Shown here: one piece after another, positions 41,477 to 51,146 of the stretch
Numbering within the stretch: the first letter of the stretch is position 1
How the letters are laid out: each line of letters opens with the position of its first letter
Source of the DNA: CAVQCX01 sp963775335
Lineage (GTDB): Bacteria; Pseudomonadota; Gammaproteobacteria; Chromatiales; Chromatiaceae
Direction of reading: 5' to 3'
Assembly: GCA_963775335.1 (NCBI GenBank)
Contig: CAVZIJ010000002.1
Coordinates: 1,054,001-1,118,000, forward strand
Length of the DNA stretch: 64,000 nt
Translations under genes and position numbers: made by a program
The notes under the pieces: generated by a model
Told to the model about the DNA's origin: nothing
Seen by the model: the letters and a program-made list of their open reading frames with translations, nothing else
Databases searched by the model: none

Positions 41477-44400
41477 GACTGCTTTTCAGCCAACAGGGAG
41501 TAGATACTGTCGAGGAGCTCGGTCTCCTGGTAAGGCTTGCCGAGATAGCGGTCCACGCCGAGCTCAAACGCTCGGGTCCGGTGCTTCTCCCCGGTCCGCG
41601 AAGTAATCATGATGATCGGGACCGCCGCAAGGTCCGGCGAGTTGCGCATGTGCCGGGCCAGCTCGTAGCCGTCCATGCGCGGCATCTCGATATCGAGCAG
41701 CATGACGTCGGGCACCTGCTCCTGGAGCTTGGCCACGGCGTCCACGCCATCTTTCGCGGTAATCACGCTCATGTTGTGGCGCTCGAGGAGGCGGCTGGTG
41801 ACCTTGCGTACCGTGATCGAGTCGTCGACCACCATGACCGTGACTCCTTTGCCGAGCTCCGCAGCGGACGGCTCGGACGGTACCGCAACCTCCTGCAGGG
41901 CCGCCATGCGCACCAAGGCGTTGACGTTGAGAATCAGCGCAACCCGTCCGTCGGGGAGGATGGTACCGCCGGTTATCCAGCGGACACTGCTGAGCTGCGG
42001 CCCCACCGATTTGACGACGATCTGGCGGTTGCCGACCAAGGCGTCGACCTGGAGGGCAACCCGATGCTCGCCCGTCCTGACCAGGAGCAACGGGAACCAC
42101 TTGGCCTGCTCGGAGAGCACTAGTGGGTTGGTGTCGAGAATGGCCCCCAGGTAGCGCACCAGATAGGTGTGGCCCGCGTAATCGATACCGGCGCGGCGCC
42201 CGGCATAGCAATCCTCGATGTCCTTGCGGCTCGCCCTGACGACACCCTCGATCGCGGTGTGTGGGATCGCATAGACCAGCTCGTCGAGCTGAACGAGCAG
42301 CGCGTCGGTGATCGCGAGGGTCAGGGGCAGCCGTATCGTGAAGCTGGATCCCCGACCCCGCTGGGACTCGATCTCCATCGAGCCACCCAGCTGCTTGACC
42401 TCGCTGACCACCACATCCAAGCCCACGCCGCGGCCCGAGATCTGGGTGACGACATCGCTCGTGGAGAACCCGTGCTCGAGGATGAACTGCATGAGGTCGT
42501 CGTCGGAGACCGGCGCGCCCGAGGCGAGCAGCCCCCGCTCGATGGCCTTTTTGCGGATGGCATCCATCTGCAGCCCGCGCCCGTCGTCGGAGACGGTGAG
42601 CACCACGTCCGTCCCTTCCCGGGAAAGATACATAGAGATCGTACCCGACTCGAGCTTCCCCCCCTTGATCCGGTCATCCGGGACCTCGATGCCATGGGAG
42701 ACCGCGTTGCGCAGGATGTGCTCCAAGGGCGCGATCATGCGCTCGAGGATGCCGCGGTCCATCTCCCCTTCGGCCCCGTGCACCTGCAGCTCGGTCTGGT
42801 TGCCCATCTGGGCGCAGGTCTGTCGCACGACCCGGTGGAGGCGCGGCACCACCGTCGAGAACGGGATCATGCGGGTGCGCAGCAGCCCGTCCTGCAGATC
42901 GGTCGTCACACGCGACTGCTGCAGCATCAATGTCTCGGCCTCGCGGTTCACGTCCTCCATGATGTCGCGAATGCTGACCAGATCGTTCACGGTCTCGGCA
43001 AGGCTTCGCGACAACTGCTGGATCGTCGAGAAACGGTCCATCTCGAGGGGGTCGAAATCCTCGTCGTACTGGACACCGGCCTCTTTGTCCCGCTCATAGC
43101 GGAACAGGATCTGTGCCTCGGTCTCGATCTCGAGCTGGCGCAGCTGTTGGCGCAGTCGACTGACGGTCTGGTCAAGCTCCGTGAGGTTGAACGACAGGGC
43201 GCCGCTCTGCTGCTCCAGGCGCGAACGGTAGATGCTGACCTCGCCGGCATCATTGACGAGCCGGTCCAGCAGGTCGGCCCGGACGCGCACCTGCTCGTGC
43301 CCGGCGCGAGCGCTCGGCACACCGGTGCGCGGCGCCTCGGCGACGGTTGTTCGGAGGCGGGGTACCTGTTCGGCCTCCACAGGCCTCTCCCCGGAAGGGA
43401 ACTGGATGACGCTCGCCTCCGCGCTATCCTGTGCCAGTGGCGCGACCGGCTCGTCCGGCTCCCGCTCCTCGCCAGCGACGTCGCCAGGCGCCTCCATAGG
43501 CCTGCCGGCGATCGCCGATTCCAGCTGCCCGAGCAAGTCTTCCGCCCGGTGGACCTGTCTGCTGCGGGTTACCTCATCGATCTGCCCAACCAAGCGGTCC
43601 GCCACCCGCTGCGCCAGGTCCATCACCGGATCGGATAGCTGGATACGACCCTGGTCTACGGCAGTCAGCAAGGATTCGAACTGGTGACTGAGGTCGCCGA
43701 CCGGTGCGATGCCGGCGAGGCGGGCGCCTCCCTTGAGTGTATGCAAGGTGCGCTGCAGACTGGCCACCGGTGCAGTGCCTGAGAGTCCGGAGATCCACTC
43801 CTCCATCGCCGCATCCATGCTCTCGATAAGCTCGTGAGCCTCCTCGAGAAAGATGAGGACCAGCTCCTCGTCGGCCTCGACCCGGACCAGCTCGCCGGTA
43901 CCCTCGAGCGATATCTCCTCCGAAGCGAATTCCTCCGACTCCCAGACATTCGCGTCGGCGACTGTGGCTTGTTCCGCCGGTGCCTCGGCGGCTCCGCTCT
44001 CGACCGATTCCGCCTCGATCCCTTCGGCCTGGACCGCCTCGGCCTCGACGCCTTCGGGCGCGAGCGCTCCGGTTTCGACAGCCTCGGTCTCGACGGCTTC
44101 CGCCTCAAAACCTTCGGTCTCTGCCCCTTCGACCTCGACCGCTTCGACCCCGGCGGCTGTGGCCTGGACCTCTTCGGCCTGGACCTCTTCGGCCTGGACC
44201 TCTTCGGCCTGGACCTCTTCGGCCTGGACCTCTTCGGCCTGGACCTCTTCGGCCTGGACCTCTTCGGCCTGGACCTCTTCGGCCTGGACCTCTTCGGCCT
44301 GGACCTCTTCGGCCTGGACCTCTTCGGCCTCAAACGCTTCGGTCTCTACGGCTTCGGCCTCGACCGCTTCGGCCCCGACGGTTGCGACCTGGACACGGTC

Positions 44401-47400
44401 GGCCTCCGGGGCTTCGACTGCTTGGCCGCCGGAAGACTCGGCTTCAAGGCCCTGCCAGCTCGGCTGGGGCTCAGGCGAAGGCGCGGGCTCGGCGTGGGGG
44501 TGCTCCAGGACGTTCCTGGCACCCTCGACGGTGTCGACGAGGGATTGCCAGTCTGGAATCTGAGCACCCGAGACATTGATCGCACGCAGGACTGCTTCGA
44601 TGATCCCGACGCTTTGGGAGATAAGATTCAGATCAGCGTGGCTGGCCCTCTGATCCAGGGTCCTCAGCTCATTGAAATATCGCTCCATGGCGGCAGCAAC
44701 CGCGGCCACCGGCTCGACCTCGGCCATATGTGCGCTGCCGTGGAGCGTATGAAACGCACGACAGACCGACTCGGCGACCTCCGGCTGATACCAGGGCTGG
44801 TCGACCTGCTCGATGAAGCCCTTGAGCGTATCCAAGTGCGTCCCGGATTCCGCCTGAAAGATCTCCGCCAGCACCGGGTCCAGGACGATTACCGCCGCCC
44901 TTTCCTCGCGCAGATCGGATTGGATGGCCGATGCGGTGAGATTCTCCGCCTCCGCCTCTGGCTCGGGCCCGCCTCCCGTAACGTCGAGCGCCTCGCCGAC
45001 CTGCTCCCCCGGGGCTGTGATTTCCTCGGCGTAGGTGCGCAGGTCTATCAGATCCGCGGACACGCGCTCGCCCCAAGGGGTCTCCGGCATCTCGAACGCA
45101 GGCGTGGCAGACGCTGCCGGCTTGTCTAAACGCGGCGGTGCAGAAGGCCCCGGCGGTTTGCCTCCGGCCAGGGCAAACGCCCGAGCTATCAGCTCGTCGA
45201 TCGGCATCCCGTGAGGCTTACCGGTCTCCTGCGCGACGATCAGCGCCGGAAGGACCTCCAGCGAGCTATCGACGATCTCGAGAACTTCCGGGCTCGCCGC
45301 GGTGCTGCCCTCGATGACCCTGTTCAGCAGGTTCTCAACCGACCAGGCGTACTCGCCGATGTCGGTCGCCCCAACCAGACGACCACTGCCTTTCAAGGTG
45401 TGGAAGGAGCGCCGGAAAGTGCTCAGGGCCTCTCGATCTTCCTGGTCAGCCTCCCAGCGGGGGAGCTGCTCACGGATGACACCGAGCTCCTCGCGGGCCT
45501 CCTCGAGGAAGATCTCAATGATCTCCGTATCCCCCTCCTCGTGTCCCGGGACCGCGGCCACCTCGGGCCAGGCAAAGTCTTCGCCAGCCTCCATCTCGAA
45601 CGCGAGATCCGGCTCGGAGACCGCTACCGATTCTCCCGGGAGCTCGGACGACCCCGGCGTCTGCCCCGCCTCGCCTCCGAATGCCTCCCCGGGCTCGGCG
45701 CCTGGAAGCTCCCTCGCCGTGGCCGTCCCCGCAACGACAGGCACCGACGTGTCGGCAGACCCCGCCGCCGTCGGCAAGCCAAGACGCGCGGCGGCCTCGC
45801 GGGCCACATCGAGGATCGAATCGGGGTCAAGCTCGCCCTGGGCCACTGCGTCGGCATAAAACTCGACGCTGGTCACCAGGTCGGCCACCGAATCCTGGGC
45901 CTCGGGAGGGAGCTCGCCCCCCGCAGCGACATGGCCGTCGATGTACCGGGCAAGCCGGTCCATCATCCCGGCCGGCTCGCTCAGGCCGATGATCTTGAAC
46001 GCCCCGGAGATCGAGCGGAATCGACCCGGGACGTCCTGAATCAGGGCCAGGTCCTGCGGCCGTTCCAGGAAGCTCGAGATTGCTTCCTTGGCCTTGGCCA
46101 ACTCACTGCCGGTTTCCTGCAGCGTAGCCTTGACCAAGAGCTGAAACTCGCCCGGGGGGAGCCCACCCTCGACGTCCTCCGAACCCTCGGGCGCTGACCC
46201 GAGGCTGGCCAGTGAGGATTCCACGAAGATGATATCGCCGGCCATGTCCAGCAGCTCCGCTTCGCTGGGCGGAGCGCCGGTCGACGCTACCTCGTCGACC
46301 CTGGCAGCAAGTCTTTTCAACCGACCGCGTAGCCCCCCCTGCCCTACCATCCCGAGGGTGTCGGCGACCTTCTCCAACGGCTCGCGCAGCGAGCGCAGAC
46401 GCTCCATGTCGGTCGCACCGCCGCGCATGAAGAGGTCGAGTCCATCTTTCACATGGGTGAGATCCTCGACTATCGCTTCACGAACGGTATTCAGAAGGTC
46501 CGGGCTGAGCGCCGAGAGCATGCCACCGTCCGCGCTGGCGGCACTCCAATAACGGGCCAGATCGAATCGATCCTTGACCTCCTGGACGCGAGGGTCATCG
46601 GTCTCCGCGCGCGCAACATAGAACAGCAGATTCTTGACCAGCTCGGTGGGGGGATCCTCGGCGGCCGCGGCCTCGCCCTGCTCGATCAGTCGTTTGGTCT
46701 CGCGGTCGATCCGGGCTAGCAGGTGCTTGACCGCGATACCGAGCTCGACGGCGCCAACCTGGGCTCCCGCGACCAGCCCGCGAGCAGCCTGAAAAGCTCG
46801 CTTGACCGCGGGCGTGCCGGCAGACTCGGCGATCCAGGTGATGACGGCGTCGATCTCACGCAGGCCGCCCTCGATATCCGTCCCCCGCAGCACATTGAGG
46901 AGTCCCAGGTGGTAACGGTGGCGGATGCTGCGAGCCTGGGCCGCCAGATCGGGATTGGGCTCGCCCCCCTCGCCGGCAGCGGGCAGCCACCGGTCGAGCT
47001 CTGCGCCGAACAGGGCGAATTGCGACAGGAGCGGGGCTTCCCGAACCGCGCGCAGCTCGTTCATCAGCGGCAGCAGCGCCAGTGCGGCGTCGGCCATGCC
47101 TCCCTGGATCTGCTCCAGGTAGTCTGGAAGCTTGACCAGGCCGAGCATGAGGGCCTCGGCCGCTTCCGCGGATCGGGTCAGATGACCCGCGTCCATCGCC
47201 CGCGCGACCTGCTCCATCTCCTCGGCGAGCATCGCAGCGCCATACACCTGAGTCATCTGAAGGATGCCGTAGACCTGATGTAGACGATCGGCGCACGCCT
47301 TCATCTCGCCCGGCTCGTACGAGCCTTCGACGAACCGTTCGAGGGCGGCTCTGGCCTCCCCCACGGTGACGTCGATCTCCCCCTTGAGCCACCGCAATAC

Positions 47401-47424
47401 GTTGTAATCGCGACCCTTAGTCAT
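41473..47424 (-). CDS. chpA: Hybrid chemotaxis histidine kinase ChpA (Pil-Chp)
   Basis: 1983 aa. The N-terminal helical domain is followed by three Hpt-type units: FHTLKGSGRLVGATDIGEYA (residue ~675), FHTLHGSAHMAEVEPVAAVA (~893) and LHTLKGGARLAGIAPVGDLS (~1230). The dimerisation helix VRADLLDRLVNDAGEVSIYR precedes the ATPase: HILRNAVSHGIEVPDDR and VLTVSDDGRGLQMD (~1613). A CheW-like domain and a receiver (VMVVDDSITVRKVTSR, phospho-Asp in VMLLDIEMPRMDGYE, ~1910) close the protein. An 11-fold EEVQA repeat lies at about 1034-1088 in an acidic linker. It phosphorylates PilG and PilH to control type IV pilus motors and cAMP. Confidence 0.95.
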   Translation of the reverse strand: MTKGRDYNVLRWLKGEIDVTVGEARAALERFVEGSYEPGEMKACADRLHQVYGILQMTQVYGAAMLAEEMEQVARAMDAGHLTRSAEAAEALMLGLVKLPDYLEQIQGGMADAALALLPLMNELRAVREAPLLSQFALFGAELDRWLPAAGEGGEPNPDLAAQARSIRHRYHLGLLNVLRGTDIEGGLREIDAVITWIAESAGTPAVKRAFQAARGLVAGAQVGAVELGIAVKHLLARIDRETKRLIEQGEAAAAEDPPTELVKNLLFYVARAETDDPRVQEVKDRFDLARYWSAASADGGMLSALSPDLLNTVREAIVEDLTHVKDGLDLFMRGGATDMERLRSLREPLEKVADTLGMVGQGGLRGRLKRLAARVDEVASTGAPPSEAELLDMAGDIIFVESSLASLGSAPEGSEDVEGGLPPGEFQLLVKATLQETGSELAKAKEAISSFLERPQDLALIQDVPGRFRSISGAFKIIGLSEPAGMMDRLARYIDGHVAAGGELPPEAQDSVADLVTSVEFYADAVAQGELDPDSILDVAREAAARLGLPTAAGSADTSVPVVAGTATARELPGAEPGEAFGGEAGQTPGSSELPGESVAVSEPDLAFEMEAGEDFAWPEVAAVPGHEEGDTEIIEIFLEEAREELGVIREQLPRWEADQEDREALSTFRRSFHTLKGSGRLVGATDIGEYAWSVENLLNRVIEGSTAASPEVLEIVDSSLEVLPALIVAQETGKPHGMPIDELIARAFALAGGKPPGPSAPPRLDKPAASATPAFEMPETPWGERVSADLIDLRTYAEEITAPGEQVGEALDVTGGGPEPEAEAENLTASAIQSDLREERAAVIVLDPVLAEIFQAESGTHLDTLKGFIEQVDQPWYQPEVAESVCRAFHTLHGSAHMAEVEPVAAVAAAMERYFNELRTLDQRASHADLNLISQSVGIIEAVLRAINVSGAQIPDWQSLVDTVEGARNVLEHPHAEPAPSPEPQPSWQGLEAESSGGQAVEAPEADRVQVATVGAEAVEAEAVETEAFEAEEVQAEEVQAEEVQAEEVQAEEVQAEEVQAEEVQAEEVQAEEVQAEEVQAEEVQATAAGVEAVEVEGAETEGFEAEAVETEAVETGALAPEGVEAEAVQAEGIEAESVESGAAEAPAEQATVADANVWESEEFASEEISLEGTGELVRVEADEELVLIFLEEAHELIESMDAAMEEWISGLSGTAPVASLQRTLHTLKGGARLAGIAPVGDLSHQFESLLTAVDQGRIQLSDPVMDLAQRVADRLVGQIDEVTRSRQVHRAEDLLGQLESAIAGRPMEAPGDVAGEEREPDEPVAPLAQDSAEASVIQFPSGERPVEAEQVPRLRTTVAEAPRTGVPSARAGHEQVRVRADLLDRLVNDAGEVSIYRSRLEQQSGALSFNLTELDQTVSRLRQQLRQLEIETEAQILFRYERDKEAGVQYDEDFDPLEMDRFSTIQQLSRSLAETVNDLVSIRDIMEDVNREAETLMLQQSRVTTDLQDGLLRTRMIPFSTVVPRLHRVVRQTCAQMGNQTELQVHGAEGEMDRGILERMIAPLEHILRNAVSHGIEVPDDRIKGGKLESGTISMYLSREGTDVVLTVSDDGRGLQMDAIRKKAIERGLLASGAPVSDDDLMQFILEHGFSTSDVVTQISGRGVGLDVVVSEVKQLGGSMEIESQRGRGSSFTIRLPLTLAITDALLVQLDELVYAIPHTAIEGVVRASRKDIEDCYAGRRAGIDYAGHTYLVRYLGAILDTNPLVLSEQAKWFPLLLVRTGEHRVALQVDALVGNRQIVVKSVGPQLSSVRWITGGTILPDGRVALILNVNALVRMAALQEVAVPSEPSAAELGKGVTVMVVDDSITVRKVTSRLLERHNMSVITAKDGVDAVAKLQEQVPDVMLLDIEMPRMDGYELARHMRNSPDLAAVPIIMITSRTGEKHRTRAFELGVDRYLGKPYQETELLDSIYSLLAEKQS
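44161..44325. repeat. Tandem repeat, 15-bp unit x11, inside chpA
   Basis: Eleven perfect copies of ggcctggacctcttc encode (EEVQA)n on the minus strand. Flanking DNA on both sides shows diverged copies of the same 15-bp theme (gcctcgaccgcttcg type), so the whole acidic linker seems to have grown by duplication. The unit keeps the frame. Confidence 0.97.
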
Positions 47425-47502
47425 GCCGGTCTCTCACAGTTCCAGCCCTGCTCAAACAGCGACCGTCCCGGCACCCTGCCGGAGCTCATCCGGCGCAACC
47501 GA

Positions 47503-49536
47503 TCACGCCGGCAGGCGGAAGCCAGACACCGACCTTTGCAGATCATCGGCCAGCTCGGCGAGCTTACCGATTGAGTTAGCGGTCTGATTGGTGCCGTCCG
47601 TCGTCTGCTGCGTAATCTCCTGGATGACACCCATGGTGTCGTCGATACGCGCGGCCTCGGACGACTGCTGCTGGGCGGAGTCCGAGATCTTGCGGGTCAG
47701 GTCGGCGATGTAGCCCGAAACGGTCTCGATCTCTTTCAGGGCCTCGCCAGCGTCCTCGGCAAGCTTGGCTCCCGCCACCACACCGGACGTGCTGGCCTCC
47801 ATCGAGCTCACCGCTTCATTGGTGTCGGCCTGGATGGTCTTGACCAGGGCCTCGATCTGCTTGGTCGCGTTGGATGAGCGCTCCGCGAGGCGCTGCACTT
47901 CGTCGGCAACCACCGCGAAGCCACGGCCCGCCTCGCCGGCCATCGCGGCCTGCATGGCGGCGTTCAGCGCGAGGATGTTGGTCTGGTCGGCGATGTCGTC
48001 GATCAGCTCCACGATATCGCCGATCTCCTGAGAGCTTTCGCCCAGGCGCTTGATCCGTTTCGCGGTCTCCTGGATCTGCTCGCGGATATTGTCCATCCCT
48101 TGAATGCCCCGTCGCACTGTCTCCGCGCCTTTGCCCGCGATCTCCACTGAGCGCTGGGCCACTTCGGCCGACTCCGTGGCGTCCTTTGACATCTGGTCGA
48201 TGGCCTGAGTCATCTGGGCGATGGCGGCCGTCGCCGAGGTGATCTGCTCGGCCTGATGCTCACTGGCCTCGGCGAGATGCATGGCCGTGGCGCGCGTCTC
48301 CTGGGCGGACGAGGAGACCTTTTCGGAGGTCTCGTTGATGGTCGTCACCAGGGTTCGCAGGGCCTCGATGGCGTAGTTGATGGAGTCCGCGATGGCGCCC
48401 GTGATGTCCTCCGTTACCGTGGCCGTCACGGTGAGGTCGCCGTCGGCCAGGTCGCCCATCTCATCGAGCAGCCGCAGGATGGCCTGCTGGTTCCGTTCGT
48501 TTGAGCGCTTGCTCTCCTGCTCACGACGCTGCGCATCACTGAGCAGGAGGTAGCCGAGAATCAACATGATGACCGCCGCGATGACGCCCATGACGGTGAT
48601 GAAAGCGGGACCGACTTTGAATGACCCTATACCCCACCGACCGGGGGACTGGCCGTAGGCCTTCAGCAGGGTCGCCGCAGCATCCGTCACCTGGTCCGAC
48701 ATGCCCGGTATAGTCGATGCGGCCTGGAGGGCCGGGAGCACCGAGGGGGTGATGTCGATGATCTCGGCGGCGTGGTCATTGACGGTGCTGAACAACATCG
48801 CCACCTCACGCAGCTTCTGATCGGCCTCCGGGTCCGTGACCCGGTCCACGCCCAGATCCTTGTCGCCCTTGAGCATACCCTCGAGCACCCGGCCGAAAAG
48901 ATCCGCGTCACGACTGAACTGATCGATGTTGGCGGCCGTGTTGCTCCCGCCGGTGAGCACCTGGGACACATTGTTCTCGATGCGCTGCGCCAACATCAGC
49001 TGACGCGCGGCGATGTAGATCTGAGTCTGCGGGGCATCGCTCTTTACCAGGGTCCGGACGATCTGGTCCGAATACTCCTGCAGCTGCGGCACGAACTGGG
49101 TGATTACCTTGACGAACTCGCCCACCTGCAGGATCGAATCGCGATTGGCCAGGATCTGGTCGGCCTTGCCGCGCAGCTTGGCCCACTGACTCTCGAAACC
49201 GCCAAGATCACTCCTCACTTCGGTCGGCGCGGGCGGCAACCCCTGGTCCGGCACACCGTTCTTGAGCTCGTCGAGCGTCTTCTGAAAATCATCCCTGGCC
49301 TGCTTCAGGAGGCCGAACGACTTGTCGTTACCGCCCGCCGCTGCCAGGGCGTAAGTCGCAATACGCTGAGCTACCACACGCTCCTTGGCGACGCGCAGTA
49401 GGTACTCCGCGTCGTGGCTCTCCCATCGCGATACGTGCACGAAGGTGACGAGCGCCACGACAATCGCCGTCATCAGAAGGATGGAAAGTAGGGTAATCAA
49501 CCGGGCGGGTCCGGTGCCACCTGCTCTAGCTGCCAT
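47503..49536 (-). CDS. pilJ: Type IV pilus methyl-accepting chemoreceptor PilJ
   Basis: 677 aa from ATG 49536, with gggagg upstream. Membrane helix 1 is LITLLSILLMTAIVVALVTF. The periplasmic part holds two PilJ-type domains (RQLMLAQRIENNVSQVLTGG is typical), and membrane helix 2 is FITVMGVIAAVIMLILGYLL. The cytoplasmic signalling hairpin contains DIADQTNILALNAAMQAAMA and GRGFAVVADEVQRLAERSSN. It feeds surface or pilus signals to ChpA through PilI. Confidence 0.95.
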   Translation of the reverse strand: MAARAGGTGPARLITLLSILLMTAIVVALVTFVHVSRWESHDAEYLLRVAKERVVAQRIATYALAAAGGNDKSFGLLKQARDDFQKTLDELKNGVPDQGLPPAPTEVRSDLGGFESQWAKLRGKADQILANRDSILQVGEFVKVITQFVPQLQEYSDQIVRTLVKSDAPQTQIYIAARQLMLAQRIENNVSQVLTGGSNTAANIDQFSRDADLFGRVLEGMLKGDKDLGVDRVTDPEADQKLREVAMLFSTVNDHAAEIIDITPSVLPALQAASTIPGMSDQVTDAAATLLKAYGQSPGRWGIGSFKVGPAFITVMGVIAAVIMLILGYLLLSDAQRREQESKRSNERNQQAILRLLDEMGDLADGDLTVTATVTEDITGAIADSINYAIEALRTLVTTINETSEKVSSSAQETRATAMHLAEASEHQAEQITSATAAIAQMTQAIDQMSKDATESAEVAQRSVEIAGKGAETVRRGIQGMDNIREQIQETAKRIKRLGESSQEIGDIVELIDDIADQTNILALNAAMQAAMAGEAGRGFAVVADEVQRLAERSSNATKQIEALVKTIQADTNEAVSSMEASTSGVVAGAKLAEDAGEALKEIETVSGYIADLTRKISDSAQQQSSEAARIDDTMGVIQEITQQTTDGTNQTANSIGKLAELADDLQRSVSGFRLPA

Positions 49537-49710
49537 TGTCGCCTCCCGAGAATAACTGCGTTTTGGGCGCTCGAAGCCCAACTGTCCGAGCCGGAGCTGA
49601 TAGCTCGAAGGCCGGGCCCCTCGCTTTCGCCGAGCAGCCCGTGGACCGCCTGGCGTACCGTCTTCTCCAATCTCCAGCCGACGAGCCGCAAGGCGCAGCC
49701 GGCCTTGTCA

Positions 49711-50256
49711 TCAGGCAGCCGCCACTTGAAACTCCGTATCCGCGGTCAGCTCCTGAACACTGAATACAGGCCAGGTTTCCATGTCATGCTCGAAGGCCGC
49801 GTCGATGAGCGTGCCGAGCTTCCCGTCGAAGTAAGGCGGCTCGCTCCTCCCCTCCTCCGAAAAATGCCTCATCCCGAACACCTCGCCCACCAGCAGCCCG
49901 ACCGAAGTCGCCTCGTGGCGGATCACCAGCACGCGACTACGCCGGTCGGTGACCGACGGGCGCCCACCTAGGAATTGCTGCAAGTCCACGATAGGAAGCA
50001 GGCTTCCCCGAACGTTCGCTATTCCCCGCACCCAGGCTTGGGTTCCCGGCACCGGCGTCACGGCCGTCGGATAATTCAGTATCTCCGCCAGATCCGCGAG
50101 CGCCGCCACAAGGCGCACGCCGGAGACCGAGAAAAGCACCCCTTCCCAGAACCGTCGGATCTCTGTCTGCTGGGGTAGGCCCAGGGCGTTACGCCGGCTG
50201 CGCGCCTCTACGTCCCGCAGAAGAGACAGGATTTCCCGGGATTCGGCGCTGCCCAT
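49711..50256 (-). CDS. pilI: CheW-like adaptor PilI
   Basis: 181 aa. GVLFSVSGVRLVAALADLAE, GIANVRGSLLPIVDLQQFLG and RVLVIRHEATSVGLLVGEVF show the CheW fold. It links PilJ to ChpA. It sits between pilH and pilJ in the standard order, with a 174-bp gap before pilJ. Confidence 0.92.
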   Translation of the reverse strand: MGSAESREILSLLRDVEARSRRNALGLPQQTEIRRFWEGVLFSVSGVRLVAALADLAEILNYPTAVTPVPGTQAWVRGIANVRGSLLPIVDLQQFLGGRPSVTDRRSRVLVIRHEATSVGLLVGEVFGMRHFSEEGRSEPPYFDGKLGTLIDAAFEHDMETWPVFSVQELTADTEFQVAAA

Positions 50257-50269
50257 AGCGTGCCCCGCG

Positions 50270-50635
50270 TCAGGACCCGAGAACGGCCTTGATCTTGGTC
50301 ACCAGCTCGGAGGCGGTGATGGGCTTTACCAGATATTCCTTGGCCCCCTGGCGCAGACCCCAGGCCCTGTCCGTCTCCTGGCCCTTGGTACTGACGATGA
50401 TCACCGGGATGTCGGCCGTCGCCGGATCGCGGCTCAGCTGCCGCGTCGCCTGGAAGCCGTTGAGGCCGGGCATCACGACGTCCATGAGGATCACGTCCGG
50501 TTTCGCGCTCCGGGCCTGCTCGATCCCAACCTCACCGCTCTCGGCCGTCAAGGTCTGGTACCCATGCTTCTCGAGCATCACTTTGATGACATGCACTTCG
50601 GTCGGCGAATCGTCGACGATCAGCACGGTCGCCAT
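50270..50635 (-). CDS. pilH: Response regulator PilH
   Basis: 121 aa single receiver domain. VLIVDDSPTEVHVIKVMLEK has the acidic pair, DVILMDVVMPGLNGFQATRQ the phospho-Asp, and PVIIVSTKGQETD and KEYLVKPITASELV the Thr/Ser and Lys. It acts with PilG, and in Pseudomonas it is linked to retraction through PilT/PilU or as a phosphate sink. Confidence 0.93.
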   Translation of the reverse strand: MATVLIVDDSPTEVHVIKVMLEKHGYQTLTAESGEVGIEQARSAKPDVILMDVVMPGLNGFQATRQLSRDPATADIPVIIVSTKGQETDRAWGLRQGAKEYLVKPITASELVTKIKAVLGS

Positions 50636-50747
50636 AAGCTCTCCATCCTCCCCAGTTCACCCCGCAGATGCCATTGTCCCGCAAGGCGTACAGCCCTGAA
50701 CCCGTACGCTGCGCAGCTATTCGCCGCGACACCGCACTTTGTCCCGG

Positions 50748-51146
50748 TCAGGCCGCCTTGACGGCATACTGCCTGACCGCGTTGAGCAGCTCGTCCTTCG
50801 TGAAAGGTTTCGTCAAGTACTGCTCCGAGCCCACGATGCGCCCGCGCGCCCGATCGAAAAGTCCGTCCTTGCTCGACAACATGATCACGGGTGTAGCCCT
50901 GAACGCTGCGTTGTGCTTGATCAAGGCGCAGGTCTGGTAGCCATCGAGCCGGGGCATCATGATGTCGACGAAAATGATGTCCGGCCGGTTGTCGGCGATC
51001 AGCGAGAGGGCCTCGAACCCGTCGTTAGCCGTGAACACCTCGCAGCCGGCTTTCTTCAGAAGCGTCTCGGCGGTTCGGCGGATCGTCTTGCTGTCGTCGA
51101 TCACCATCACCTTCAGACCGGCGATGCTGGCGTCCAAATCGCTCAT
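50748..51146 (-). CDS. pilG: Response regulator PilG
   Basis: 132 aa from ATG 51146. VMVIDDSKTIRRTAETLLKK, IIFVDIMMPRLDGYQTCALI and PVIMLSSKDGLFDRARGRIV, then YLTKPFTKDELL, are the receiver residues. It promotes pilus extension and cAMP production downstream of ChpA. First gene of the minus-strand chemosensory cluster. A longer open frame upstream is not conserved. Confidence 0.93.
   Translation of the reverse strand: MSDLDASIAGLKVMVIDDSKTIRRTAETLLKKAGCEVFTANDGFEALSLIADNRPDIIFVDIMMPRLDGYQTCALIKHNAAFRATPVIMLSSKDGLFDRARGRIVGSEQYLTKPFTKDELLNAVRQYAVKAA

Noticed and set aside
44161..44325. Repeat block considered as a CRISPR array
   Set aside because: Units are directly adjacent, 15 bp, without spacers, and lie in frame inside chpA.
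43834..45129. Plus-strand ORF with repeated FGLDL units opposite chpA
   Set aside because: It is the mirror of the 15-bp repeat that encodes EEVQA in the clearly conserved chpA frame; the plus-strand protein resembles nothing and lacks a ribosome-binding site.
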